Source: Palaemon carinicauda (taxonomy: Eukaryota > Arthropoda > Malacostraca > Decapoda > Palaemonidae). From it: a DNA stretch of 64,000 bases. The first letter of the stretch is position 1; the number at the start of each line of letters is the position of its first letter. The stretch lies in assembly GCF_036898095.1 (NCBI RefSeq), contig NC_090750.1:89795865-89859864 (forward strand), written 5' to 3'. Positions 31,105-42,055 of the stretch are shown here, piece by piece. The translations under genes and the position numbers were made by a program. Under the pieces are notes generated by a model that was not told the origin of the DNA, searched no databases, and saw only the letters and a list, made by a program, of their open reading frames with translations.

Positions 31105-31380
31105 TATTGATGTGGTAGCACACTGGAAAACTCCATGCCTCGCGATTTGCTGAGTTAGGGTTCGAGACTCGCTCTAGCTCGATAGTTTCTTGTAGTGCTG
31201 AGCTAGGGCTGGTGGGGTTTGGGGGGAGCCTATAGGTCTACCTGCTGAGTCATCTGCAGTCATTGGCTGGCCCTCCGTTGTCTTAGCCTGGGTGGAGAAG
31301 GGAATCTGGGCACTGATCTTTATAAGTATATATGGCCATTGCCCTACTGGGACATTGTCACTGGTCTTTAAACCTTTTGT
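31105..31380 (+). mobile_element. SINE-B, sense, diverged
   Basis: TAGGGTTCGAGACTCGCTC keeps the B box (GGTTCGAGAC). TGGGGTTTGGGGGGAGCC, GGCCCTCCGTTGTCTTAGCC and GGACATTGTCACTGGTCTTTA follow, ending at AAACC. The A box is degraded. Confidence 0.65.
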
Positions 31381-31889
31381 TGTGGTTGTCATTGTTGTTG
31401 TTAACCTAAAATGCACGACTAGAAGGCCCAGAAGTAATAAAATGGGGAAAGAGAGAGAGACCAAAAAATAAATTAATAATGTATAAAGCCTGAAGTATTA
31501 TTACAATATCTCTTCTTAGAAAATCTGTGAACTTTACTCAACTGATGAAATGAAGACATAAGAAATATCCATTTCACCTGTAAAGTTGATTATAACTCAC
31601 ATCTTAGAAACAAAAATATTTGCCAAAGAAATGAAAAAGGCATAAAATTCATCTTTAAGCCAGAGCCACATCTAGCCATCCAACGATGCAAGTACCCTAG
31701 AAGAGGGGTTCCATACATGGGGTAGCCCCAGTGCTACAATTTTACTCTTCAGGGGTACACTGGATCTGAGTGAACAGCCTGCGCAATACATGATGTAATC
31801 TGCATTGAGATTGAATAATAAACTTATATTAAAATATAAATTTAACTGTTTCCCTTGTTCAGGGGTACACAGGAAGCTGTGTAAATGCA
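31381..31889. other. Unassigned sequence
   Basis: A 72-codon minus frame (31672-31890) has no recognised feature. Nothing else was identified. Confidence 0.35.
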
Positions 31890-32405
31890 CAAGGGGTTTG
31901 AAGGCCGTTCATGAATGGCAGAGGAAAGGGACATTGACAATGCTTATCGAGCAGGACAATGCCCTAGAGGCTGACAATATATACATATGATCAGTGGCCT
32001 TGTCCCCTCTCCACCCAAGCTAGGACTAAAGGGCCAGGCAATGGTTGCTGATGACTCAGCAGATGGACCTATAGGCTTAAACCAAACACACCATCTCCAC
32101 CCAAGCTAGGACTAAGGAGGGCCAGGCAATGGTTGCTGATGACTCAGCAGATGGACCTATAGGCTTAAACCAAACACACCATCTCCACCCAAGCTACGAC
32201 TAAGGAGGGCCAGACAATGGTTGCTGATGACTTAGCAGATGGACCTATAGGCTTAAACCAAACACACCATCTCCACCCAACCTAGGACTAAGGAGGGCCA
32301 GGCAATGGTTGCTGATGACTCAGCAGATGGACCTATAGGCTCAACCCAAACACCCCATCGTCAGTGTGGCGTTCAACAGGCATTGGCGTTACCACATCGG
32401 CCACC
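31890..32405 (-). mobile_element. SINE-B with internal 88-bp segment repeated four times
   Basis: After a normal opening (GGCCGTTCATGAATGGCAG, AGGCTGACAATATATACATA), the block from CTCCACCCAAGCTAGGAC to AGGCTTAAACCAAACACACC recurs at 32009, 32095, 32183 and 32271. The last unit continues to the A-box end (GTTACCACATCGGCCACC). The amplified segment is a different subsection from that in the 14630-15680 copy. Confidence 0.75.
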
Positions 32406-32635
32406 GCAACCCTAAGATATCATTGGTATGACGCCGGACGTCCATCCAAAGACTTCATGCATGAGGAATCAGGACTGGAATGCAAGCTTTACCTGGAAAT
32501 ACTCCAGCTGGAACTTTCGATTGCCGGTATCAGTCACGATCTTCCAGGAGGCATGAGTTGGAAGACTAAGGAATTTCCTCGTATGTAGAAATCTCTCAAT
32601 TGTACAGTGGTACTGTACATACTTGTGTGGGCATA
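32406..32635. other. Unassigned sequence with overlapping frames on both strands
   Basis: A plus frame to 32588 (KLYLEILQLELSIAG) and a minus frame (KFLSLPTHASWKIV) that ends at a donor-like CAG|GTAAAG near 32496. Neither has a good acceptor or known domain, so neither is called. Confidence 0.25.
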
Positions 32636-33790
32636 TCAAATTCAAACGTTCAAACTTACAGCAAATGTTTTTATGTTGAACAGGCTGATGTAAGGGAATT
32701 TGATAATGTTAGTAACACCATCTATTGACTGGATTTGAAGTTACAGTATTTGCGAAGTTTCTGTTAACAATTTTGTCCTTGTATTTTCAGTTCCATAACA
32801 GACTTCGAAAAATAAATCTTGTATTTTCTTTAGTCACGTTATAATCACCTAGCCGTGCAGTAAGTGGATTAACTGCCTGTGTTTATAAGGAATATTGTTA
32901 TATCAGTTTTTGTGAAATTTTTATCTTTAAAGTTTTTGTCTTTAAAAGTGTTTAAAATTGACTATGTGCATATTTAAGTCTTTACTAATTAAGTTAATAA
33001 ACATAAGTGTAATTAAATTTCACACGGTATGTTTCTTTCTTTTTGTTTTCAGCTAGGGTAATCCTCGACCCTTGGGGAAACAGTGCATGACCTTAAACAA
33101 TCCCGGACCAATTGATGCACTTTTTGGAGATACTCGAACTATAATCACAGGTTCCCGCTGTTACATTGAAGCATACGTTATACAGGTGACTTTGAATACG
33201 AAATTCAAATTGCTGTATTATCTAGCGTATGATAAATTTCATAGAGACCCATGAACAGTGACTTGTGTTATGTACTGTGTTGTAAGTTTTATTTTTCTTG
33301 AGCAATTGTTTAAATATTTATTCGTAACAAGACATTTGGTGATTTATCAATTTTGTAATTGATATCAAAAAGTTGTTAGACAGATAAGTTACTTAACATT
33401 TTTGTTGTTTGTTATTTAATTCCTTATTTCATTATTCTATCTATTAATTTCATAATCCATAGTGGTGTTAATATATTAAATTTTGTAATTAAACTTAATT
33501 TCTAAATTTTTGAATTTGTTTTGCCATACCTAATCATAAATAAGCAGTAATATCTTTACCAGGGAAAAATGTCTAAGGAATTCCCTGACAGGTGACATAA
33601 GTCTTTATAGTTTATATACGAAATATCGGTTTCAATGTTATTGTTTTAAATATTTTATTTTAATTCTTCATTATTTTTCATATCTTTTATCTAGTTCCTT
33701 ATTTCCTTTCCTCACTGGGCTATTTTTTCCCTGTTGGAGCCCTTCGGCTTATAGCATCTTGGCTTATAATAATAATAACAAAAATCATAA
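32636..33790 (+). mobile_element. LINE-A 3' end split by a 902-bp insertion
   Basis: CAAACTTACAGCAAATGTTT and GTTGAACAGGCTGA end at 32688. CATAAGTCTTTATAGTTTATA resumes at 33596 and continues to TTCCTTTCCTCACTGGGC and an AAT tail. Joined, the two parts give the normal LINE-A order (GAACAGGCTGACATAAGTC). Confidence 0.7.
32689..33590 (+). mobile_element. LTR-like insertion (solo LTR candidate), 902 bp
   Basis: The insert begins TGTAAGGGAATT and ends AATTCCCTGACA, so it has TGT...ACA ends with a 12-bp terminal inverted repeat differing at one base. It is flanked by GCTGA (32684-32688) and GGTGA (33591-33595), a 5-bp target duplication with one mismatch. It contains AATAAA near 32997. TG...CA ends, short TIRs and a 4-6 bp duplication are typical of LTRs (Gypsy, BEL/Pao). 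No gag or pol is present. A 60-codon frame (33072-33254) is unassigned. A small DNA transposon cannot be fully excluded. Confidence 0.55.
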
Positions 33791-33881
33791 TGATAATAAT
33801 AATGAATATATATATTTGTCTCTATATATCAATTGATAATCAATTAATAATAGAATGGTTTTATTATATCAGGTATATAAA

Positions 33882-35662
33882 ACTACTTTTTAAAGATTTA
33901 ATCACTAAAATTTTTCTTTTATTCCCATACAGTTCAAAAGTAGTCAGTCTTTTAAAGGTCTAATCACTAAAATGTCATCTTTTATTCCCATACAGTTCAA
34001 AAGAAGTCAGGTCATTAAAGGTGTAATTATTAAAATGTCATCTTTTATTCCCATACAGTTCAAAAGAAGTCAGGTTTTTTAAAGGTCTAATCACTAAAAT
34101 GTCATCTTTTATTCCCATGCAGTTAAAAAGAAGTCAGGTCATTAAAGGTCTAATTATTAAAATGTCATCTTTTATTCCCATACAGTTCAAAAGAAGTCAG
34201 TTTTTTTAAAGGTCTAATCACTAAAATGTCATCTTTTATTCCCATAGTGTTCAAAAGAAGTCAGTTTTTTTAAAGGTCTAATCACTAAAATGTCATCTTT
34301 TATTCCCATGCAGTTAAAAAGAAGTCAGGTCATTAAAGGTCTAATTATTAAAATGTCATCTTTTATTCCCATACAGTTCAAAAGAAGTCAGGTCATTAAA
34401 GGTCTAATTATTAAAATGTCATCTTTTATTCCCATACAGTTCAAAAGAAGTCAGTTTTTTTAAAGGTCTAATCACTAAAATGTCATCTTTTATTCCCATG
34501 CAGTTAAAAAGAAGTCAGGTCATTAAAGGTCTAATTATTAAAATGTCATCTTTTATTCCCATACAGTTCAAAAGAAGTCAGTTTTTTTAAAGGTCTAATC
34601 ACTAAAATGTCATCTTTTATTCCCATAGTGTTCAAAAGAAGTCAGGTCATTAAAGGTCTTATTATTAAAACTTCATCTTTTATTCCCATACAGTTCAAAA
34701 GAAGTCAGTTTTTTTAAAGGTCTAATCACTAAAATGTCATCTTTTATTCCCATAGTGTTCAAAAGAAGTCAGGTCATTAAAGGTCTAATTATTAAAATGT
34801 CATCTTTCATTCCTATACAGTTCAAAAGAAGTCAGTTTTTTAAAAGGTCTAATCACTAAAAGGTCATCTTTTATTCCCATAGTGTTCAAAAGAAGTCAGG
34901 TCATTAAAGGTCTAATTATTAAAATGTCATCTTTCATTCCCATACAGTTCAAAAGAAGTCAGTTTTTTTAAAGGTCTAATCACTAAAAGGTCATCTTTTA
35001 TTCCCATAGTGTTCAAAAGAAGTCAGGTCATTAAAGGTCTAATTATTAAAATGTCATCTTTTTTTCCCATACAGTTCAAAAGAAGTCAGGTTTTCAAAGG
35101 TCTAATTATTAAAATGTCATCTTTTATTCCCATACAGTTCAAAAGAAGTCAGGTCATTTAAAGGTCTAATTATTAAAATTCCATCTTTTATTCCCATACA
35201 GTTCAAAAGAAGTCAGTTTTTTTAAAGGTCTAATCACTAAAATGTCATCTTTTATTCCCATAGTGTTCAAAAGAAGTCAGGTCATTAAAGGTCTAATTAT
35301 TAAAATGTCATCTTTCATTCCCATACAGTTCAAAAGAAGTCAGTTTTTTTAAAGGTCTAATCACTAAAATGTCATCTTTTATTCCCATAGTGTTCAAAAG
35401 TCAGGTCATTAAAGATCTAATTATTAAAATGTCATCTTTTATTCCCATACAGTTCAAAAGAAGTCAGTTTTTTAAAGGTCTAATTATTAAAATGTCGTCT
35501 TTTATTCCCATACTGTTCAAAAGAAGTCAGTTTTTTAAAGGTCTAATCACTAAAATGTCATCTTTTATTCCCATACAGTTCAAAAGAAGTCAGTTTTTTA
35601 AAGGTCTAATCACTAAAATGTCATCTTTTATTCCCATACAGTTCAAAAGAAGTTTAATCTAT
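33882..35662. repeat. 63-bp tandem array, about 28 copies
   Basis: The monomer holds GTCATCTTTTATTCCCATAC, AGTTCAAAAGAAGTCAG and AAAGGTCTAATTATTAAAAT. Two monomer types alternate: GTCATTAAAGGTCTAATTATT and TTTTTTTAAAGGTCTAATCACT, with AGTGTTC and CAGTTC variants. Only where 63-bp spacing is exact (about 35369-35686) does a plus frame stay open with 21-residue repeats (MSSFIPIQFKRSQFFKG). Indels elsewhere destroy it, so it is not coding. Confidence 0.9.
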
Positions 35663-35809
35663 GCTCGAAATAAAGAGTGGGTTTAGACACAGGATAAGAT
35701 CTCCAAAGATTAATATTTCAAATATCTACGATTGACACTGCTATCATAGCCTTTGTATTTATCCACTACATATTTTGCTTATGCGTTTTTCAATATAATG
35801 AAAGAATTG

Positions 35810-36255
35810 ACAAAGATACCGAAGGAGTCTTAACGCAAGCAACCTTCAAGTAAAAATCCAAATTGCAAAATAATTTTTTAAGTGAATAACAAAAGGAGTC
35901 TTAGTCTTATGCAAAGCAACCTTCAAGTAAAAACCCACATTACAAAAAAAAAAAAAAAATAGAAATAAACAATAACAAAAGGAGTCTTATCCTAAGAACC
36001 CTTCAAGCAAAAATCTAAATTAAAAAAAAAAATCTATAAAGCAAATGATTAGAAAATGTGTATTAGCCCAAAGCAATTTTCAAACAAAAATCTACATTAC
36101 AAAAAATTTTTTATATAAAGTAAACGATACGAAAATGTGTATTAGCCAAAACAAGTCTCAAGAAAAAATTCATATTGCAAAAAGACTTCTAAAGTAAACG
36201 ACAACAAAAGGAGTCTAACCCAAGCAACAAGCAACCTTCAAGCAAATATTCACAT
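35810..36255. repeat. Degenerate ~70-bp tandem repeat, about six copies
   Basis: AAAGGAGTCTTA.., GCAAGCAACCTTCAAG, AAAAATC.A.ATT.CAAAA recurs with A-run length changes. The last copies adjoin a GA microsatellite. Confidence 0.7.
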
Positions 36256-36259
36256 TGCA

Positions 36260-36319
<60 letters not shown>

Positions 36320-36360
36320 AAAAAGAGAGAAAGAGAGAGAAAGAAGAAGAAGAAGAGGAA
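36256..36360. repeat. (GA)n microsatellite
   Basis: GA run from about 36266 to 36316, then AAAGAGAGAAAGAGAG and GAAGAAGAAG. Confidence 0.9.
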
Positions 36361-36380
36361 CTAAATTATATATACTATAA

Positions 36381-36576
36381 CAGCTATAGTCCATTTCTTT
36401 CAGCGAGGCAGATTTGCACCTGCTCGCAGCGGTGCCCTTTTAGCTCGGAAAAGTTTCCTGATTGGTTATAATTATCTTGTCCAACCAATCAGGGATCAGT
36501 AAACTTTTCCGAGCTAAAAGGGCACCCCTACGAGTCCGTGCAAATCTGCCTTGCTAAAAGAAATGGAATATAGCTG
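36381..36576. mobile_element. MITE-C copy 2, 196-bp foldback
   Basis: Ends CAGCTATAGTCCATTTCTTT and AAAGAAATGGAATATAGCTG are complementary except one base. The stem continues through GGCAGATTTGCACC...GTGCAAATCTGCC and CGGAAAAGTTTCCTG. The loop holds CCAACCAATCAGGGATC. Confidence 0.75.
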
Positions 36577-36827
36577 TTGACATCTTGAGGAACACATCTT
36601 TGCCCATATTGGAAGACTTATTGATACGAGTAAAACACAGTATAACTATGCCATTGAAACAAGACACAGGAGAGTGCGCATCCGGCAACCGACCCCTTAA
36701 TGTAAGGATAACGGTGGGAAAGAAGAAGAGAAGGACATGAAATAATTGTCAACACTGAGAATTATATTACGACCGCGTAAAGGTATAATTTAGTCATCCT
36801 ATACATGTAGACTCCTTCAGTCCTTAC

Positions 36828-36925
36828 CTGCAGATCTAATTACTTGGAGAAAGGGAAGGTCGAGCCTCTGTATACCTTCAGAGACAAAAGCTCTCTTTGT
36901 TGTTTCAAAGGCCTGTGAAGTTGGC
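36828..36925 (-). CDS. Candidate internal exon 3 of a minus-strand gene
   Basis: On the minus strand a 98-bp segment lies between GAAAACAG (acceptor, weak pyrimidine tract) and GCAG|GTAAGGACTG (good donor). Beginning with one base that completes a codon, it is open throughout: PTSQAFETTKRAFVSEGIQR then LDLPFLQVIRSA. The phase matches the 2-base overhang of candidate exon 2 at 44775-44821. A second acceptor 13 bp downstream would close the frame. The product is unidentified. This is the weakest of the three chained exons. Confidence 0.25.
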
Positions 36926-36959
36926 CTGTTTTCATTCACCGCCAAAATTACTTTTTTGT

Positions 36960-38229
36960 TTTTTACAGTATTTCTTTCATCTTATTTCTTATTCTCGTTT
37001 CCCTTTCATTTCGATATATATTTTGTAGATTTTTCTTTTACTTTTCACTATATTAAATAGTTAATATAATTCTATATAAAAAAAAAATTTTTAATCCACC
37101 CAAAACTTTTTTTTTTTTTACGGTATTTCTATCATGTCCTTTTTTTAATCTCATTTTCCTTTCATTCCGATATATATTTTGAATATAATATTTTCTTTAC
37201 TTTTCGTGAGTTAATTACTAACACTATATCAAATTAATGAATATATATAATTCTTATATAAAAATTTTTTTTTACAGTATTTCTATAAAGTAATTTTTTA
37301 TTCTTTTCCTTTCATTATGGTCTGTTGTTGCAGCAAATGGTGGAATGGAAGCAGATGTACATCAGAGAGTGAATGAAGGATGCAAAGTGTTGGGGGCAGT
37401 TAAGGGAGTTGTAAAAAATAGAGGGTTGGGCATGAGTGTAAAAAGAGTTCTATATGAGAAAGTGATTGTACCAACTGTGATGTATGGACCGGAGTTGTGG
37501 GGAATGAGAAGTGACGGAGAGACAGAAATTGAATGTGTTTGAGATGAAGTGTCTAAGGAGTATGGCTGGTGTATCTCGAGTAGATAGAGTTAGGAACGAA
37601 GTGGTGAGAGTGAGAACGGGTGTAAGAAATGAGTTAGCAGCTAGAGTGGATATGAATGTGTTAAGGTGGTTTGGCCATGTTGAGAGAATGGAAAATGGCT
37701 GTCTGCTAAAGAAGGTGATGAATGCAAGAGTTGATGGGAGAAGTACAAGAGGAAGGCCAAGGTTTGGGTGGATGGATGGAGTGAAGAAAGCTCTGGGTGA
37801 TAGGAGGATAGGTGTGAGAGAGGCAAGAGAGCTTGCTAGAAATAGGAATGAATGGCGAGCGATTGTGACGCAGTTCCGGTAGGCCCTGCTGCTGCCTCCG
37901 ATGCCTTAGATGACCGCGGAGGTAGCAGCAGTAGGGGATTCAGCATTATGAAGCTTCATCTGTGGTGGATAATGTGGGAGGGTGGGCTGTGACACCCTAG
38001 CAGTACCAGCTGAACTCGGTTGAGTCCCTTGTTAGGCTGGAGGAACGTAGAGAGTAGAGGTCCCCTTTTTTGTTTTGTTTCTTTTGTTGATGTCGGCTAC
38101 CCCCCAAAATTGGGGGAAGTGCCTTTGGTATATGTATGTACGATATATATTTTGTATCTTTTTTGTGTTTTTCATGATTAAATTACTAACTCACTATATC
38201 AAATAGTGAATATAATTCTATATAAAAAA
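36960..38229. repeat. ~150-bp tandem repeat, three copies, the third split by LINE-H
   Basis: ACAGTATTTCT..., CCTTTCATTTCGATATATATT, CACTATATTAAATAGTTAAT and ATAATTCTATATAAAA recur at about 36961-37110, 37110-37270 and 37270-37318. The third copy resumes after the LINE at 38141 with CGATATATATTTTGTATC and ends near 38229 with the matching ATATAATTCTATATAAAAA. Confidence 0.7.
37320..38140 (+). pseudogene. LINE-H: 5'-truncated non-LTR retrotransposon with RT C-terminus
   Basis: From 37345 the plus frame reads MEADVHQRVNEGCKVLGAVK, then YEKVIVPTVMYGPELWGMRS. A frameshift near 37520 moves to the next frame, which reads VFEMKCLRSMAGVSRVDRVR, LRWFGHVERMENGCLLKK and STRGRPRFGWMDGVKKAL to a stop at 37880-37882. 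The order YG.E.W, then RWFGHV.RM and GRPR..W is the usual C-terminal layout of non-LTR RT ORFs. A ~250-bp 3'UTR ends GGGGGAAGTGCCTTTGGTA followed by a (TATG) tail. The frameshift and missing RT core make it dead. Confidence 0.75.
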
Positions 38230-38461
38230 TGAGTCGTATATAGACTTTAAAATATAATATGCATGAGCCTCTATTTAAGTTTCCATATTTCCATTACCAC
38301 AATCTCACTGACATTATCAAATTCGTTGAAAAAATACCACTTCTCTTATTTACCTTATTCTTTCAGCTTTTCTATTCTAGCATTGTATAACAACTTTAAA
38401 AATTGCTAAAAACATTAATATCAACATCATTCTAAATATTTCTTCCTCGCTGTAAAATTAT
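38230..38461. other. AT-rich sequence, nothing recognised
   Basis: No frame or repeat unit identified between two tandem regions. Confidence 0.4.
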
Positions 38462-38960
38462 CTAATAAATTAATCAATTAAAATATGATTGAATAAATTA
38501 ATCATTCGACATCAAAATCTACCTTCAAGAAAAATCTACCTCAATTAATAAAGAAATTAATAATTAATAATTCGACATAGAAAAAACCTACCTTCGAGAT
38601 AAATCTACTCCAATTAATGAATAAATGAATAACTAAATAATTAGACATCAAAATCTACCTTCAAGAAAAATCTACCTCGATTAATGAATAAATGAATAAC
38701 TATATAATCAGACATAAAAATATATACCTCTGAGATAAACGTAACTGAATTAATAGATAAATGAATACCTACATGATTAGACATCAAAATCTACCTTCGA
38801 GAAAAATGTACCTCAATTAATAAAGAAATGAATAACTATATAATCCGCCCAAAAAAATATATACCTATGGGATAAACGTAACCTGAATTAATAAATAAAT
38901 GAATACCTGGATAATTAGACATCAAAATCTACCTTCGAGATAAACCTACATCAATCTAAC
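38462..38960. repeat. Degenerate ~65-75-bp tandem repeat, about seven copies
   Basis: AATTAATGAATAAATGAATA, ATAATTAGACATCAAAATC and CTACCTTC(A/G)AGA(A/T)AAA recur with alternation between ACATCAAAATCTACC and ACATAAAAATATATACC types. Confidence 0.7.
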
Positions 38961-39368
38961 CTTTACCAGCTTCCTTAGCAAAAGCAATTTCATTTGGTTA
39001 CTTTCGAGCGAACGATCCATTTCTCTTTACCTCCGTGGATACACTTCCCCTTTGCCATCTGTTGCCACTCGTCAGTTGGTCTATTAATGAGCAATAACTC
39101 GTTTAGTTACGCAACTCCTCGATCGGCGATTTGATAAAGCTGATAAGAGAGAATGAAAGATCGTTGGTGTCGGAGTTGGTAATTTAGTGAGGAATCTTAA
39201 AGGTTGGAGGGAATCTTCGCTTCATAGGGCAGAACTTCGTTTTTCCTTCGGGATAATTAAATTTTGGGAGTAAGGAAAAGGATAGGATCTTTCTGGTTAA
39301 AGTTTATGGATTATCAGAAGGTAATAGAAGATTGAGGTCTTTAGTCAGAATAAGTTTATGGAGTAATA

Positions 39369-39369
<1 letters not shown>
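38961..39369. other. Unassigned sequence
   Basis: More balanced composition (about 38970-39200) but no credible frame or splice pair. Confidence 0.35.
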
Positions 39370-39417
<48 letters not shown>

Positions 39418-39454
39418 ATACTGTATATATATATACATATATATATACATATGC

Positions 39455-39500
<46 letters not shown>
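39370..39500. repeat. (TA)n microsatellite block
   Basis: About 130 bp of TA repeat interrupted by TACTGTATA and TACATATGCA. Confidence 0.9.
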
Positions 39501-39503
<3 letters not shown>

Positions 39504-39543
39504 CAAATGTTAAAGTAATCTCTAATAGGTACCATATCAAAGA

Positions 39544-39547
<4 letters not shown>

Positions 39548-39610
<63 letters not shown>
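39548..39610. repeat. (CT)n microsatellite
   Basis: CT run with one CTATCT interruption. Confidence 0.9.
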
Positions 39611-39612
<2 letters not shown>

Positions 39613-40189
39613 CAGCAGATCTCTTAAGCAATCATTAGATCTACCTCTCGCTGTTAACAGGTGAACGAAATGCAACGGTACCAATCAACACAGTTTTCCT
39701 AATCGTTCGACCACAAAGCTACAAGCGTCCAGTCATTCCACGACTACTGTCACCTGTGTTCTCTTAAATATGGAGCCAGATTCCTATATTCATATAGCTA
39801 AGGTTGGATTTGTTATGATTTATCTATTACTATTAATCCCTCAAGGTCTTACAATAACTGGAAAGGTTAATTTGCTTATTGAAACATTCCATAAATTTAT
39901 CTAGTGACGAGAAATAGATGTTCTATCTTTACTTACTGCTTTTATGATTTTTTTTTTTCATTTTTGGGGAGTAATGACCTTAGTTATTGTGACGTCAGCT
40001 CACTATATTGATTAATTACTTGTTTTTATATTAACAGTTTATATCAATTAACGTTTTTCTTATGCCAATAAGTTAATCTTACGCAAAATGTATGCAAAGT
40101 TTGTTTGCAAGGAATTCATATTCTTTTGCTAGTTCACCCTATACATGAAGTCAAAAATTACTATTATACAAGGGATGGCCAAGAGAGTG
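39611..40189. other. Unassigned sequence
   Basis: Acceptor-like CTCTCGCTGTTAACAG near 39660 is followed by frames that close quickly. No gene called. Confidence 0.35.
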
Positions 40190-40395
40190 GTTTTGACATC
40201 AATATATTAGAAATGTTTATTTTAACGTTGTTACTCCTTAGAATAGTTTACATTTCCTTGTTTCCTTTCTTCACTAGCCAATTTTCCCTGTTGGGGCCCC
40301 TGGGCTTATAGCATCCTACTTTTCCATCTAGGGTTGTAGCTTAGCAAGTAATAATAAAAATAGTAATAATAATAATAACCTTTTACAACAATAAT
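40190..40395 (+). mobile_element. A2/LINE-A 3' end, sense
   Basis: TTTATTTTAACGTTGTTACTC, TTTCCTTTCTTCACTAGCC, GCTTATAGCATCCTACTTTTC and an AAT tail with TAGTAATAAAAATAG variants. Confidence 0.65.
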
Positions 40396-40715
40396 AATAA
40401 TAGTAATAATAAAAATAACAATAATGTTCACATGATACTCCATTTAATACACAAGGAAAAGGCGAGGCAAAAATAAGAATAATCGAAAACCAGCTTTTTT
40501 CAAGAAGAAGAGTTCTAAGCTGAACGGAGTGACCAGCTTCTTTTTTTACGAGAATAGAACGTCGTCCAGGAACCAGAATTTCATAGCATTCGAGTCTTGG
40601 CTAAAAAAACCTGAAATATCTGATGCTAGAACCGTGCCCTACCGGCCTTCGAGGCAACTGTCCATCAGTCCAACACAATTCAGAGTGAAGATGACCAACG
40701 GCGGATATCATTATC
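40396..40715. other. Unassigned sequence
   Basis: A 65-codon plus frame (40529-40726) has no feature that supports a gene. Confidence 0.35.
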
Positions 40716-40716
40716 A

Positions 40717-41225
40717 TTATTACTAGCCAAGGTACAGCCCTAGTTGGAAAGGCAAGAGACCATAAACCCAAGGGTTCCAACAGGGAAACTTAGCCCCGTG
40801 AGGAAATGAAATAAAGAAATAAATAAACTATACAAGAAGTAATTTAACGGTTGTTATCGTTATCATTTTTAGTAGCCAAGCTACAGCCCTAGTTGGAAGG
40901 TGGGATGCCATAAACCCAAGGGTTCCAACAGGGAAACTTAGCCCTGTGAGAAATTAAATAAGGAAATAAATAAACTATACAAGAAGTCATTTAACAGTTG
41001 TTATCATTATCATTTTTAGTAGCTAAGCTACAGCCCTAGTTCGAAAGCCAGGATGCTATAAACCCAAAGGCTCGAATAGGAAAAAGTAGCCTAGTGAGGA
41101 AATGAAATATGGACATAAATAAACTATACAAGAAGTAATGAATAAAGAATATGAAATATCTTAAGATCAGTAACAACGTTAAAATAGGTGTCATAAATTA
41201 CGAAGAGATTCTTGTTATCCTGTTA
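40717..41225 (-). mobile_element. Three tandem antisense copies of a LINE-A 3' end
   Basis: AGCCAAGGTACAGCCCTAGTTG (40725), AGCCAAGCTACAGCCCTAGTTG (40872) and AGCTAAGCTACAGCCCTAGTTC (41020) each lead into CCAACAGGGAAACTTAGCCC-like sequence and AAATAAACTATACAAGAAG. Units are about 145 bp, so one truncated insertion was duplicated locally. Confidence 0.65.
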
Positions 41226-41455
41226 TTATTATTATTATTTGCTAAGCTACAACCCTAGTTGGAAAAGCAAGATTCTATAAGCCCAGGGGTCCAACAGGGA
41301 AAATAGCCCAGTGAGAAAAGGAAACAAGGAAAAAAAATATTTAAGAATAGTAACAACATTAAAATAAACATTTCCTATATAAACTATAAAAACTTGAACA
41401 AAACAAAAAGAGAAATTAGATAGAATAGTGTGCCCGAGTGTACCCACAAGCGAGA
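41226..41455 (-). mobile_element. A2 element, antisense, truncated at an inverted junction
   Basis: ATTATTATTATTATTTGC, CTAAGCTACAACCCTAGTTGG to GTGTGCCCGAGTGTACCC. It then stops where sense LINE-A RT-side sequence begins. Confidence 0.65.
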
Positions 41456-42010
41456 GTTCTACATAAAATCATTCGCTGCAACTTTGAACATCTGAAGTTC
41501 TACGGATTCAACTGCCACAATAGGAAGATCACTACATCAGATCCTATAACAATGTTGTATGTATCATCCAACATGAATAAGTTATCATCGTTTAGTTTCA
41601 TTCCAGCTTTGACCAGACTGCTGAATAATCTTTCTAATCAGGCAGTTGAATCGTTGGGATGTTCAAACTTACAGCTCATGTTTTCTTTTTTATGTTGAAC
41701 AGGTTGACATAAGACTCTCTTCCCAGTTTATATATGACAGATCTGTTTAAACTTTCCTACTGATCTTAAGGTATCTTATATTACCTTAGTAAATTCTCAT
41801 ATAGTTTATTCATTTCCTTTCCTCACTGGGTTATTTTTCCCTGTTGGAGGTCCTGGGTTTATAGCATCTTTTTTTCCACATAAAGTTGTAGCTTTGCAAG
41901 TAATAATAAAAATAATAATAGTAGTGATAATGATAACAACAACTAAAACAAGAACAATAATAATAAATAATAATAATAGTGATAATGATAACAACAACAA
42001 AAACAAGAAC

Positions 42011-42049
<39 letters not shown>

Positions 42050-42055
42050 TACAGT
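41456..42055 (+). mobile_element. LINE-A 3' end with longer RT remnant
   Basis: Sequence near 41600 translates with LNNLSNQAVES, a changed form of the LINE-A block LWNDLPNRAVES (W to L by one base). It is followed by TTTTTATGTTGAACAGGTTG, TTCCTTTCCTCACTGGGTT and an AAT tail with internal duplications (GATAATGATAACAACAAC twice). The 86-codon frame at 41438-41698 is not in the RT frame. Confidence 0.65.

Noticed and set aside
35369..35686. 105-codon ORF with 21-residue repeats
   Set aside because: Only the part of the 63-bp array that happens to keep exact 63-bp spacing. Neighbouring units have indels.
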